DNA of 22,893 nt from DAOUTY01 sp964453665. Lineage in GTDB: Bacteria > Chloroflexota > Dehalococcoidia > SZUA-161. The DNA lies in NCBI GenBank assembly GCA_964453665.1, contig CAYVQT010000049.1:1-22893 (forward strand), in the 5' to 3' direction. Position 1 is the stretch's first letter. Every line of letters starts with the position of its first letter. The notes beneath the pieces were generated by a model. The model was not told the DNA's origin, made no database searches, and worked only from the letters and a program-made list of their open reading frames with translations. Position numbers and translations under genes: made by a program. Shown here piece after piece: positions 15,731 to 22,893 of this stretch.

Positions 15731-16450
15731 TCAAGCCCCTTTAATCCCTACGTGGACGGTAGCTACGCCCAGGGTGAGGCGGTAGATTTCCACTTCACGC
15801 AGGCCCTCTTCTTCCATAAGCCCCTTGACCGCTTCCGGAGACAGGCTAACCATGATGGAATTGGGCAGATAGGTGTAGGCTTCTCTGTTGCCAGATATGA
15901 GTCTGCCGATATAAGGCACTATATGGAACAGGCTGAAGTAATGCAGTGCCCTGGCAAGCAAAGACTGAGGTCGCGTAAGTTCCAGGGACACAACCCTACC
16001 TCCAGGCTTTACAACACGGGCTATTTCCCGAAAGGCAGCACCTATGTCAGGGATATTCCTTAAGCCGAATCCAATAGTTACATAGTCAAAGGTATTTTCG
16101 TGGAAAGGCAATTGTAGGGCGTCGCCAAGCACCAACTCGATTAAGCCTCCGCCCGGGGAAGCGGTGAATTTGGCTTTAGCCTTCTGCAGCATACGTGGGC
16201 AGAAATCCAGGCCTACCACCATGCTTTCACCATCCCGCCGTGAGAGGTGCCGCGCGAGCTCTCCGGTACCCGTGGCAACATCAAGAGCAAGTGCACCGGA
16301 ATTAGTACCGCACTTAGACGCTGCGAACCGCCTCCACGATCCATCACGTCTGAGGCTCAGCAGACTATTGACAGGATCATAGTAATCCGCTATAGAGGCG
16401 AACATCGCTCTCACATTAACGGTTTTACCTTCCTGTATATCTCCAGACAC
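15731..16450 (-). CDS. menG: Demethylmenaquinone methyltransferase (MenG/UbiE)
   Basis: This 239-residue protein is a typical UbiE/MenG: VRAMFASIADYYDPVNSLLS near the N terminus, SAM motif I LDVATGTGE (56-64), motif II GLDFCPRML (80-88), LGDALQLPF (108-116), and the family signature FGLRNIPD (128-135). It performs the last C-methylation of menaquinone (or ubiquinone) synthesis, at the inner face of the membrane. In a putative anaerobic or facultative Chloroflexota menaquinone is more likely. The start is a GTG, supported by GAGG about 10 bases upstream. It sits between a kinase gene and a metallo-beta-lactamase-fold gene with gaps of about 200-290 bases, so it is probably not in an operon. 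Confidence 0.93.
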   Translation of the reverse strand: MSGDIQEGKTVNVRAMFASIADYYDPVNSLLSLRRDGSWRRFAASKCGTNSGALALDVATGTGELARHLSRRDGESMVVGLDFCPRMLQKAKAKFTASPGGGLIELVLGDALQLPFHENTFDYVTIGFGLRNIPDIGAAFREIARVVKPGGRVVSLELTRPQSLLARALHYFSLFHIVPYIGRLISGNREAYTYLPNSIMVSLSPEAVKGLMEEEGLREVEIYRLTLGVATVHVGIKGA

Positions 16451-16673
16451 TGTTTATTTACCTCGGGTACAACTGCCGCCCCGGGAAGCAGGTCTTATTG
16501 AGCACCAGCAGCATCGCAGCCTAAAGCCTGAGGCTATTTTTCGGGCTAACCGTGTATAGCACCGGAGAATCAAATATACGGTCGCAGCGGGACTATTTTA
16601 TCGAAGCGCGCCGGAGTAGCCATCAGGAGTATTGTTAACCCCGGCTTGATGTGTAAATGCCTACCTCTTCCCA

Positions 16674-17501
16674 TCATTCAAGCGTCAATGTTGTGCCAGA
16701 GTTATTCTGGAAAAAGACATCGCCGAACTCCCTCGCCAGCGCAGCCGCGGAGTAGAAGCCTGTGCAATGGGATACCCCAAGCCTCTGCAAACCCAACTCC
16801 TTTAACTCGTCAGCGGTTTTCTGGACGCGTTCCGGCGAAGCAACATGCAGGTGCGTGCCGCCTATTATGGTATGGATATATTCCCCACCGGTAATGCTCT
16901 GGACATGGCGTACAGTGTTCACGATGCCGCGGTGGGCACAGCCCGTAATCAAGGCGAGCCCCTGTTCAGTCCTGACTGTAATGGCAAGATCATCCGTAAG
17001 TGGGTCCGGCACCATCTCGTCCCCTACCTTCAGACAGAGCCTGTCGTCGATCTTTTCGTAGTCCGTGGTCATCTCGACTTCGCCGGTGGTCATTATGTCA
17101 TCACCTATCTTATAAGGCTCCTTGGTGAGGGTAAAGGAAGCGCCATGGTTTTCCAGTTCCTCTCGCATGAAAGGTATTCCCGCATAGCGCTCAAGTTCGC
17201 CGAACACGACATACTTCGGTATCCATATATCAGGATGAGCGACAACCTCGACATTACCTGTTCTCATCAGCACGTCGCGCAGGCCACCGGTATGGTCCAC
17301 ATGGGCATGGCTGAGCACTATCGTATCCACGGTAGAAAGGTCGATCCCCATAAGGTCGGCATTGTGCACTGCCGAAATACTCATACCGGTATCCAGCAGG
17401 ACCTTACGGTTCTCGGTCTCCACCAGGATGCTCAGCCCCCACTCAGCAAGAAAGCCGAGTTGAGCGGTATTCTCACTCAACGTAGTGATTCTAACTGACA
17501 T
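16674..17501 (-). CDS. Metallo-beta-lactamase-fold hydrolase (COG1237 type)
   Basis: The 275-residue protein has the metal-binding motif SHAHVDHTGG (64-73; H65, H67, D69, H70), GCAHRG (187-192, H190), GGTHL (214-218) and SHCTG (244-248). These are typical of the COG1237 group, whose relatives include the archaeal enzyme annotated as 7,8-dihydropterin-6-yl-methyl-4-(beta-D-ribofuranosyl)aminobenzene 5'-phosphate synthase. The real substrate is not known for most bacterial members. It is cytosolic. A GGGGGGTGA Shine-Dalgarno lies just upstream of the ATG. It lies downstream of dinB on the same strand, but a weak terminator separates them. Confidence 0.88.
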   Translation of the reverse strand: MSVRITTLSENTAQLGFLAEWGLSILVETENRKVLLDTGMSISAVHNADLMGIDLSTVDTIVLSHAHVDHTGGLRDVLMRTGNVEVVAHPDIWIPKYVVFGELERYAGIPFMREELENHGASFTLTKEPYKIGDDIMTTGEVEMTTDYEKIDDRLCLKVGDEMVPDPLTDDLAITVRTEQGLALITGCAHRGIVNTVRHVQSITGGEYIHTIIGGTHLHVASPERVQKTADELKELGLQRLGVSHCTGFYSAAALAREFGDVFFQNNSGTTLTLE

Positions 17502-17559
17502 TTTTCACCCCCCTGACAGGAAGTATAGCACCACCATGCATCGGCCTCAAGGGTGAAAC

Positions 17560-17717
17560 ACCGGCGCTAACGTTAAAGGGACACAGCGCGGACGGTCTTC
17601 AAAAACCTGGCAATCCAGGGTAGCCTAGAGCAGATGCTCCAAACCACCCACAATTCTCGGATAGACTCCATGCTGCGCCTCTACCATCTATGCCAACCAG
17701 CGCTAACGTGAAAGTGA
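17560..17717 (+). repeat. Pair of 22-bp direct repeats around the dinB 3' end
   Basis: The 22-base units at 17560-17581 and 17696-17717 match at 19 of 22 positions, with a shared core GCGCTAACGT and the following AAAG. The second unit contains the last codons and stop of dinB. The first is in the intergenic space, so it may be a remnant of a small tandem duplication. Confidence 0.45.
17600..17619 (-). terminator. Short rho-independent-type terminator after dinB
   Basis: On the minus strand CCTGG and CCAGG pair around ATTG (17606-17619) and are followed directly by five T. The stem is only 5 bp but GC-rich. It lies about 85 bases past the dinB stop and before the MBL-fold gene. Confidence 0.45.
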
Positions 17718-18920
17718 AGGAGTCTCCAAACGGTAGCGACCGCTATCGATAGGAAATATCTCCCTCAGAGGCAAGGTAAAGCCAACCTCGACAGCGACGA
17801 AACCATATTTACTCCGGATGCTGTCGATAGCCTTATTCAGCCTTCTCTGTTTTTCCATCCAGGGATCGAACATGTCGAGTTGCCTTCCCTCGGTCAGGTT
17901 TGACACCCCGATGCCAATAAGCCGCACCGGAGTATTCCTTTGCTCAAGCGCTTTATCCATCAAACTGCACCCGACCTGAAATATAATCCCGTCAGCATCT
18001 ATACCATCTCGCAAAGAGCGGCTTCGAGTGATCGATTCAAAATCAGCATACCTCAGCTTCAGTGTTACACACCTGGCCTGTTTGCCCTGAGCGCGTAGCG
18101 CTCCTCCCACACGTTCACAAAGATAGTGTAGAGTCGCCCTGAGGAAAGTGCGATCCAATGTATCCTCGGCAAATGTGCTTTCACGACTTATAGATTTGGC
18201 CGGAGCGGGGAGTTCCAGCCTCCTGTTATCAACCCCGTTAGCATATTGATGTATAACGTCACCATGCACCCCAAAGCTCTGCTTCAGCAAATTAAGCGGC
18301 AGCCGGGCAAGATCGCCTATGGTTATGATACCCATTCTCTTCAGCGTCCTCTCAGTCTTCGGTCCAATGCATGGGAGTTTATTGACAGACAAAGGTGCGA
18401 GGAAAGTACGCTCCTCCCCGGCGGCAACTTCAATCAGTCCATCGGGCTTGGATTGGTCAGAGGCAACTTTAGCTACTACCTTCGAGCTCGCAATCCCAAT
18501 CGAGGCAGTCAGACCCAACTCTTCACTTATCAGCCTCTTTATCCTCAGCGCAGTTTCCCTGACGGGCCCATAGAGCGGTTCGAATCCGGTCAGGTCGAGA
18601 AACGCCTCTTCCAGCCCCAACGGCTCAACATCAGGCGTAAACTCAACAATAATATCCATAAATCTCGCCGAAGCATTGCGATAGCGAGAGAAGTCACCCC
18701 TGAGAAAGATAGCATGCGGGCAGATGCGCCGGGCAGCCGATAGAGACATTCCAGCCTTTAGCCCATATCCTCGCGCCTCATAGGAAGCGCAGGCAACCAC
18801 ACCTCGCCTGTTGGGATCACCGCCAACCACCACCGGCTTACCCCTCAGCGTTTGATCGAGTGTCTGTTCTACCGAGACAAAAAAGGCATCGAGGTCAACA
18901 TGCAAAATACGCCGAACCAT
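17703..18920 (-). CDS. dinB: DNA polymerase IV (Y family)
   Basis: The 405-residue protein is a Y-family polymerase for translesion synthesis. Visible features are HVDLDAFF (7-14, metal ligand D9, steric-gate region F14), VACASYEARGYGLKAGM (42-58), GLEEAFLDLTG (102-112), the helix-hairpin-helix stretch LPCIGPKTERTLKRMGI, and a beta-clamp motif QLDMF (347-351). At the second catalytic pair E. coli Pol IV has D103-E104; here the pair is E104-E105, a substitution that occurs in part of the family. I chose the ATG at 18920, preceded by AGGA at 7 bases. A longer frame reaches a TTG at 18992 but adds 24 residues with no family similarity. It is divergent from the EF-Tu-like gene. Confidence 0.93.
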   Translation of the reverse strand: MVRRILHVDLDAFFVSVEQTLDQTLRGKPVVVGGDPNRRGVVACASYEARGYGLKAGMSLSAARRICPHAIFLRGDFSRYRNASARFMDIIVEFTPDVEPLGLEEAFLDLTGFEPLYGPVRETALRIKRLISEELGLTASIGIASSKVVAKVASDQSKPDGLIEVAAGEERTFLAPLSVNKLPCIGPKTERTLKRMGIITIGDLARLPLNLLKQSFGVHGDVIHQYANGVDNRRLELPAPAKSISRESTFAEDTLDRTFLRATLHYLCERVGGALRAQGKQARCVTLKLRYADFESITRSRSLRDGIDADGIIFQVGCSLMDKALEQRNTPVRLIGIGVSNLTEGRQLDMFDPWMEKQRRLNKAIDSIRSKYGFVAVEVGFTLPLREIFPIDSGRYRLETPSLSR

Positions 18921-18978
18921 TTCCCGTTCCTGAATGAGCACATATGTTCTTGTCTCAATTATATAATCCTCTTCACCA

Positions 18979-18992
18979 TTGTCAAGAGACAA
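18979..18992. repeat. Small palindrome in the dinB / EF-Tu-like divergent region
   Basis: TTGTC (18979-18983) and GACAA (18988-18992) pair perfectly around AAGA. It sits three bases before the -35 box at 18996 and about 60 bases upstream of dinB, a natural place for a shared operator. It does not match the LexA boxes of E. coli or B. subtilis. Confidence 0.3.
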
Positions 18993-18995
18993 GCA

Positions 18996-19024
18996 TTGAT
19001 TTACCCGATAAGAATAGATATACT
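18996..19024 (+). promoter_or_regulatory. Sigma70-type promoter for the EF-Tu-like gene
   Basis: TTGATT (18996-19001), a 17-bp spacer and TATACT (19019-19024) predict a start near 19031, about 30 bases before the ATG with its GGGAGGTGA ribosome binding site in between. Confidence 0.7.
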
Positions 19025-19060
19025 AGCAACCAAAAATCATACTAGACGGGAGGTGAGATA

Positions 19061-19312
19061 ATGTCAGAGGTAGAAATCGGTAAAGTAAGCACGTTCTTTG
19101 CCCGACCGGTGGTGGCAGGCATAGATTTAACCTCAACACTCAAGGCGGGGGATACAATTCATATCAAGGGACATACTACCGACGTCGAACTTACAGTAGA
19201 GTCGATGCAAATCGACAACGTGGATGTGCAGCAGGGCAACGCAGGGGATTCCATAGGAGTCAAAGTCCCTGACCGGGTACGGCCTGGCGACCACGTTTAC
19301 AAGATCACTTAA
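19061..19312 (+). CDS. Translation elongation factor-like protein (single EF-Tu domain-2-like barrel)
   Basis: The 83-residue protein is one beta-barrel of the EF-Tu domain 2 type: IGKVSTFFARPVVAGIDL, then LKAGDTIHIKGHTTDVELTVESMQID, then GDSIGVKVPDRVRPGDHVY. It matches proteins annotated as translation elongation factor-like, which stand alone without a GTPase domain. In other genomes I recall them near U32-family peptidases, which are not seen here. The role is unknown; binding to RNA or to a partner enzyme is possible. A strong GGGAGGTGA ribosome binding site and a well-spaced promoter precede it, so it is likely well expressed. It is convergent with ribH, with about 50 bases between stops. 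Confidence 0.85.
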   Translation: MSEVEIGKVSTFFARPVVAGIDLTSTLKAGDTIHIKGHTTDVELTVESMQIDNVDVQQGNAGDSIGVKVPDRVRPGDHVYKIT

Positions 19313-19363
19313 CAGAGTGTCAAGGCAATTTGAGGATACTCACCGCCTGGCTTCTCACGGCTA

Positions 19364-19840
19364 TTAAGAGCCTGCTATTGCTTTACCCAGGTTTGCCATC
19401 TCTATTGCGTTTACCGCAGCCTGAGAGCCGTAATTGCCTGACTTCGTCCCTGCCCTCTCTATGGCCTGTTCCAGGGTATCAGCAGTGATAACACCCAGGA
19501 TGATGGGCAATCCGGTATCCAGTCCCACCTTAGCTATACCCTTGCTAACCTCAGCGGCAATATAATCAAAGTGCGGCGTTCCACCGCGGATCACGGCACC
19601 GAGACAAATCACCGCATCGTATCTTCCAGACTCGGCCATCTTCTTTGCGATTAGAGGTATCTCGAAAGAGCCGGGAGTCCAGGCTATGTCTATATCCTTC
19701 TCTTTAACACCATGGCGAGCCAGTGTATCCTGCGCTCCCTCCAGAAGCCTGGCTGTTATAAAGTCATTGAACCGCGCTATCACGACCCCAAACTTTAACC
19801 CCTCTCCCAGCAGCTTGCCTACGTATTGTTTAGCCACCAT
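19364..19840 (-). CDS. ribH: 6,7-dimethyl-8-ribityllumazine synthase
   Basis: The 158-residue lumazine synthase has RFNDFITARLLEGA (23-36), GSFEIPLIAKKMA (57-69), GAVIRGGTPHFDYIAAEV (81-98, catalytic H90) and GVITADTLEQAIERAG. It condenses 5-amino-6-ribitylamino-uracil with the butanone phosphate made by RibBA, and usually assembles as a 60-mer or pentamer. The ATG at 19840 is chosen because AGGAGGAGG lies just before it; the frame extends eight residues further but without a ribosome binding site. It begins 16 bases after the ribBA stop, so it is the last gene of the ribE-ribBA-ribH operon. Confidence 0.96.
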   Translation of the reverse strand: MVAKQYVGKLLGEGLKFGVVIARFNDFITARLLEGAQDTLARHGVKEKDIDIAWTPGSFEIPLIAKKMAESGRYDAVICLGAVIRGGTPHFDYIAAEVSKGIAKVGLDTGLPIILGVITADTLEQAIERAGTKSGNYGSQAAVNAIEMANLGKAIAGS

Positions 19841-19856
19841 TTGCCTCCTCCTAGTT

Positions 19857-21062
19857 TCATTCATCCAGCTTCAGCAAATGTCCCATCTTCTTGCGCTTGG
19901 TTTCCAGGTACCTGCGATTTCTCGGGTTCGGCTTACAGATAATGGGCAATGTCTCCACAACCTGCAGCCCATATCCTTCAAGTCCGATTACCTTCCGCGG
20001 GTTGTTTGTAAGCAATCTAAGGTTGCGTACACCGAGGTCGGCCAGTATTTGAGCGCCTATACCGTAGTCTCGGATATCGCTCTCAAAACCCAGCGCCTCA
20101 TTGGCTTCCACAGTGTCCATTCCCTGGTCCTGTAGGGCATAAGCCTTAATCTTGTTGTGCAAGCCGATACCTCGTCCTTCCTGACGCATGTAAAGAAATA
20201 CACCGCGCCCCTCATCGGCGATGGCTTTCATAGCGAGGTCAATTTGCTCTCCACAATCACAGCGCAGACTATGGAACACATCGCCGGTAAGGCACTCACT
20301 ATGTACGCGGACTAACACAGGCTTATCGCCGTCCAGTTCACCCTTGATTAGAGCAACATGCTCATCGGGATCGATTGTGCTTTTATAGGCTACCGCCAGG
20401 AAATCCCCATACCTCGTCGGTAAGCTTGCCTCTGCTACCCGGTGTATCAGCTTATCATGCATGCGGCGGTAGGCAATTATCTGTGCCACACTAATTATCT
20501 TTATATCATGCTCAGCCGCCATTGACTCCAACTCCGGTAACCGTGCCATCGTGCCGTCCTCACTCATCACCTCACAGATAACACCAGCCGGATATAAACC
20601 AGAGATCCTCACCAGATCTACTACCGCTTCAGTGTGACCGGCCCGTACCAGAACGCCGCCCTCTCTTGCTCGAAGAGGGAACATATGGCCGGGACGGGAT
20701 AAATCTTCAGGCTTGGTGGCAGGCCCAATGAGAGCGTTTACGGTAGCTGCGCGGTCATGGGCCGAGATGCCCGTAGTCACATCATGCTTGGCCTCAACAG
20801 ACACAGTGAACGGGCTGGCAAACTTCGAGGTATTATCATTAACCATCATGGGAATTCTCAACTCATCCAGCCTTTCCCCGGTCATAGCTATACATATGAG
20901 TCCCCTGCCATATCTTGCCATGAAGTTGATCGCCTCCGGTGTAACGTTCTCCGCGGCGATTGCAAGATCGCCTTCATTCTCCCGACCCGCGTCATCAACA
21001 ATAATCAGGAACTTCCCTGCTCTTATATCTTCGACCGCTTCCGGTATCGTCACCAGCGCCAT
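19857..21062 (-). CDS. ribBA: Bifunctional 3,4-dihydroxy-2-butanone 4-phosphate synthase / GTP cyclohydrolase II
   Basis: The 401-residue fusion supplies both precursors of riboflavin. Residues 1-200 are the RibB part, with DDAGRENEGD (23-32), SRPGHMFPLRAREGGVLVR (122-140) and AGHTEA (141-146). Residues about 206-401 are the RibA part, with the zinc site C257, C268, C270 in HSECLTGD/LRCDCGEQ, MRQEGRGIGL (292-301) and YGIGAQIL. Both halves retain their key residues, so both activities are expected. The ATG at 21062 follows AAAGGA at a good distance; a TTG six bases further upstream is in frame but too close to it. It starts 17 bases after the ribE stop. Confidence 0.96.
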   Translation of the reverse strand: MALVTIPEAVEDIRAGKFLIIVDDAGRENEGDLAIAAENVTPEAINFMARYGRGLICIAMTGERLDELRIPMMVNDNTSKFASPFTVSVEAKHDVTTGISAHDRAATVNALIGPATKPEDLSRPGHMFPLRAREGGVLVRAGHTEAVVDLVRISGLYPAGVICEVMSEDGTMARLPELESMAAEHDIKIISVAQIIAYRRMHDKLIHRVAEASLPTRYGDFLAVAYKSTIDPDEHVALIKGELDGDKPVLVRVHSECLTGDVFHSLRCDCGEQIDLAMKAIADEGRGVFLYMRQEGRGIGLHNKIKAYALQDQGMDTVEANEALGFESDIRDYGIGAQILADLGVRNLRLLTNNPRKVIGLEGYGLQVVETLPIICKPNPRNRRYLETKRKKMGHLLKLDE

Positions 21063-21079
21063 TTCCAATCCTTTAACGT

Positions 21080-21709
21080 CTATTTTGTTAAGAAGCCATG
21101 CTCGCCCAGAAATTCAAGGTTTATGCCTTGTTTGCTTCCCTCTGTCATCCTTTCCTGATATTTAGCCATTATGTCAACTTCCAGATTCACTACTTCACCG
21201 GGTCTCTTTCGACCTAATGTGGTGTGTTCCTGTGTATGTGCAACTAAAGATACTGCAAATGAGTTCGCACTTAAACGAATGATGGTAAGGCTTATACCGT
21301 CTACTGCTATATACCCTTTCTCAACCAGGTATCGTATTATATCCGACGGCGCATCTACCTCCATCAAGACTGCATGGCCCTCCGGTATCATCGAAACGAT
21401 TTTCCCTGTACCATCCACATGCCCCTGTACAAAGTGTCCGCCAAAACGACCATCTGCCGCTAGCGCACGCTCCAGATTTACGCCCTGACCGGCAAGCAGG
21501 GCCCCAATATTAGTACGGCGCTTAGTCTCATCCATCACATCTACTGAGAAGCTATCACCGGTCATAGCAGTGACCGTCAAGCAAGCCCCGTTTACACTAA
21601 TGCTGTCGCCCAATCTCGTACCCTTAAGTACCTCAGTAGCCGCTATTGTAAGCCTCCCCGGCTCCATCGACTTAACTTTGCCTATCTCTTCGATAATTCC
21701 TGTGAACAT
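21080..21709 (-). CDS. ribE: Riboflavin synthase, alpha subunit
   Basis: The 209-residue protein has the classic start MFTGIIEEIGKV and two tandem lumazine-binding barrels, the first about residues 1-88 and the second from about 100. The first includes GDSISVNGACLTVT and the second GYIAVDGISLTII. It dismutates two lumazine molecules to riboflavin and 5-amino-6-ribitylamino-uracil. AGGGCGGGAG precedes the ATG. It is the first gene of the cluster, with a plausible promoter at 21806-21834. No ribD is next to it and no conserved RFN riboswitch pattern is seen in the 100-base leader. Confidence 0.96.
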   Translation of the reverse strand: MFTGIIEEIGKVKSMEPGRLTIAATEVLKGTRLGDSISVNGACLTVTAMTGDSFSVDVMDETKRRTNIGALLAGQGVNLERALAADGRFGGHFVQGHVDGTGKIVSMIPEGHAVLMEVDAPSDIIRYLVEKGYIAVDGISLTIIRLSANSFAVSLVAHTQEHTTLGRKRPGEVVNLEVDIMAKYQERMTEGSKQGINLEFLGEHGFLTK

Positions 21710-21805
21710 CTCCCGCCCTGATCCCTCTATATCCCTCTTCCAGCGTTGTCCTTAGAACTGTTGCTGTCCCTTCAATTACCTGTGCAGCACCATCAAGTTA
21801 ACGTA

Positions 21806-21834
21806 ATTCTATCATCTCGTTCATTTAGGTGCAA
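21806..21834 (-). promoter_or_regulatory. Sigma70-type promoter for the rib cluster
   Basis: On the minus strand TTGCAC (21829-21834), a 17-bp spacer and TAGAAT (21806-21811) lie about 100 bases before ribE. The -10 is good and the -35 is moderate (TTG matches only). The leader is too short and lacks the sequence pattern for an FMN riboswitch. Confidence 0.5.
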
Positions 21835-21848
21835 CTATAGACAATATT

Positions 21849-21883
21849 GAGGGCTGCCTGCGGCAACGCCGCAGGCAGCCCTC
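21849..21883. terminator. Perfect 16-bp hairpin after the SIMPL-domain gene
   Basis: Arms 21849-21864 and 21868-21883 are perfectly complementary, GC-rich, with a loop of three bases. It lies 35 bases past the stop of the minus-strand SIMPL gene and upstream of the rib promoter. There is no T-run on either strand, so it may act as a U-less terminator or 3'-end stabiliser. Confidence 0.55.
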
Positions 21884-21918
21884 CTCCAAACACGCGGTCA
21901 ATAATACTGACGCCTTCC

Positions 21919-22710
21919 CTATTGTAACGCGTACACCATCTGTACCGTGACGCTTATCTCCGTCTCCCCGACACTGATGGGAGTGGTAGCCCCGGCGCTT
22001 TCAGCATCAACGTAGTACTTCATATCATAATCTATGGCAGGTACCGTGCTGCTCATATCGCTGATATACACCGGCTTCCCCAGCGTGACATTGGCTACGG
22101 AAGCTATCTGATCCGCTTTAGCCATAGCGTCAAGGATGGCTTTCTGTCTGGCCTCGTCGTAATAGGCGTCTGAATCATCAACTGTGAAGCTAATTCCCTG
22201 GACACGGGTCAAATCCCCGGCTGCCGTAGTCACAGCATCTATTATGGTGCCTGTTTTATCGATTTCCCTGATCTCCACCGTTATTATATTGGTCACCTTG
22301 TAACCAATAGTAATCTGCTCCCGGTAATCATCGATCCATTTCGTCACCGGTGAGATATCGTACCACTGGGTCTGGATGTCCTTCTCAGCGATACCGTTCT
22401 CAGTAAGCACAGCCATTATCTCGGCCATTGCAGTCGCAGCGTCGCTCTGTGCTTCTGTAACATTATCTGCCTGAGCCTCAACCCCCAACGTGATAATAGC
22501 AATATCGGGGACTACCGTTACCTTTCCCGTGCCTGTCACCCAGATTCCTGTCTGCTGAGAGCTATCACTTGCCAGTAAAGCCATCACTTCCTGCGTAGAC
22601 CATGATCCCTGCCCGACTTCGGTACTCGCATTTCCTTCGGACGAACAGCCCGGTAATAAAAATGCAGCTACCAGAACCAGACCTAGAACCAGAAACAGTC
22701 CCTTCTTCAT
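21919..22710 (-). CDS. SIMPL-domain (DUF541) lipoprotein
   Basis: The 263-residue product has a signal peptide (MKKG, hydrophobic 5-19) with lipobox LLPGC and C22, so it is probably an envelope lipoprotein. After a short linker comes the SIMPL/DUF541 domain: VTGTGKVTVVPDIAIITLGVE (about 58-78), YKVTNIITVEIREID, and a helix ARQKAILDAMAKADQIASVANVTLGKP. Members are linked to oxidative stress resistance and signalling in some bacteria (BP26, SIMPL), but the molecular role is not settled. AGGAGG lies 7 bases before the ATG, a strong ribosome binding site. A perfect hairpin follows the stop. Confidence 0.88.
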   Translation of the reverse strand: MKKGLFLVLGLVLVAAFLLPGCSSEGNASTEVGQGSWSTQEVMALLASDSSQQTGIWVTGTGKVTVVPDIAIITLGVEAQADNVTEAQSDAATAMAEIMAVLTENGIAEKDIQTQWYDISPVTKWIDDYREQITIGYKVTNIITVEIREIDKTGTIIDAVTTAAGDLTRVQGISFTVDDSDAYYDEARQKAILDAMAKADQIASVANVTLGKPVYISDMSSTVPAIDYDMKYYVDAESAGATTPISVGETEISVTVQMVYALQ

Positions 22711-22893
22711 TCCTTTACCTCCTCTTTCTATTGTCCCACACAGGGACGACAGGTATATTTATCCATGCCATCCATTCAGAAATGTTTCTCCATTTATCCC
22801 ACCTCCGATATCGAATATATACCGCTTCAAACACACAACCGCGCCGGCTTTTCAAATCCTTTCCTCAAAGGAATTAAACATCGCTTACGGATG
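22711..22893. other. Upstream region of the SIMPL-domain gene
   Basis: There is no credible coding frame here. It contains the palindrome CGATATCG (22806-22813) and a GTCCC/GGGAC pair (22733-22737, 22743-22747) just before the ribosome binding site. A promoter is expected but no well-spaced hexamer pair was found. Confidence 0.35.

Noticed and set aside
15688..15744. 18-codon + strand frame with AAGGAG eight bases before the ATG (MSNMQQGG...)
   Set aside because: Too short to judge, overlaps the 3' end of menG in the opposite direction, and no gene follows on the + strand. Could be a relic, but nothing more can be shown.
16525..16560. AGCC-TGA-GGCT hairpin followed by T-run near the menG start
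   Set aside because: Stem of four pairs only and oriented for the + strand, where there is no gene.
16845..17498. Long + strand frame (217 codons) opposite the metallo-beta-lactamase-fold gene
   Set aside because: It mirrors a gene with clear metal-binding motifs and has no ribosome binding site or family match.
21710..21848. Possible FMN riboswitch upstream of ribE
   Set aside because: The conserved RFN sequence blocks are not present and the leader is short.

Overview
The window reads as a chromosomal segment of a bacterium with mid-range GC, most likely a member of the Chloroflexota near Dehalococcoidia. This rests on the gene mix rather than on a marker gene: DUF763, a stand-alone EF-Tu-domain-2-like protein, a ribE-ribBA-ribH cluster, menG, cytosolic multi-PAS kinases and CelD-type acyltransferases. 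No rRNA, tRNA, CRISPR array, prophage or replication origin was recognised. The only mobile-element signal is a hairpin at the left edge that resembles an IS200/IS605 terminus. It cuts off a DUF6141-like gene.

Layout. Bases 1-4622 are mostly + strand. After the truncated DUF6141 gene (minus strand) come a DUF763 gene overlapping a HAD hydrolase, a flavin-reductase-like protein, a crotonase-fold enzyme with its own promoter, and a PHP-domain metallo-phosphoesterase. A DUF4097 lipoprotein with eight TSNG strand repeats follows on the minus strand. A gene-poor stretch then leads to a 68-residue + strand gene with a good ribosome binding site and a clear terminator.

Bases 6452-15440 are all minus strand and form the most distinctive block. 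Two orphan sensor histidine kinases with nearly the same catalytic module but unrelated sensor parts bracket two tandem CelD-like acyltransferases, a GNAT-fold protein and an unusual methyltransferase. The block looks like a small acyl/methyl modification island, perhaps for a cell-surface or lipid product. The substrate cannot be read from sequence. No response regulator is present.

Bases 15731-18920 carry menG (ubiE), a COG1237-type metallo-beta-lactamase-fold hydrolase and dinB (DNA polymerase IV), all on the minus strand. A divergent promoter region at about 18.95 kb drives the 83-residue EF-Tu-like protein on the + strand. Bases 19364-21709 are the riboflavin genes ribE, ribBA and ribH (minus strand), without ribD and without a recognisable FMN riboswitch. 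Last come a perfect 16-bp hairpin and a SIMPL-domain lipoprotein.

No single feature amounts to a proven new system. The best leads are the kinase-bracketed transferase island, the divergent pair of apparently leaderless genes at 220/386, and the three-copy half-site array in front of the DUF4097 gene.
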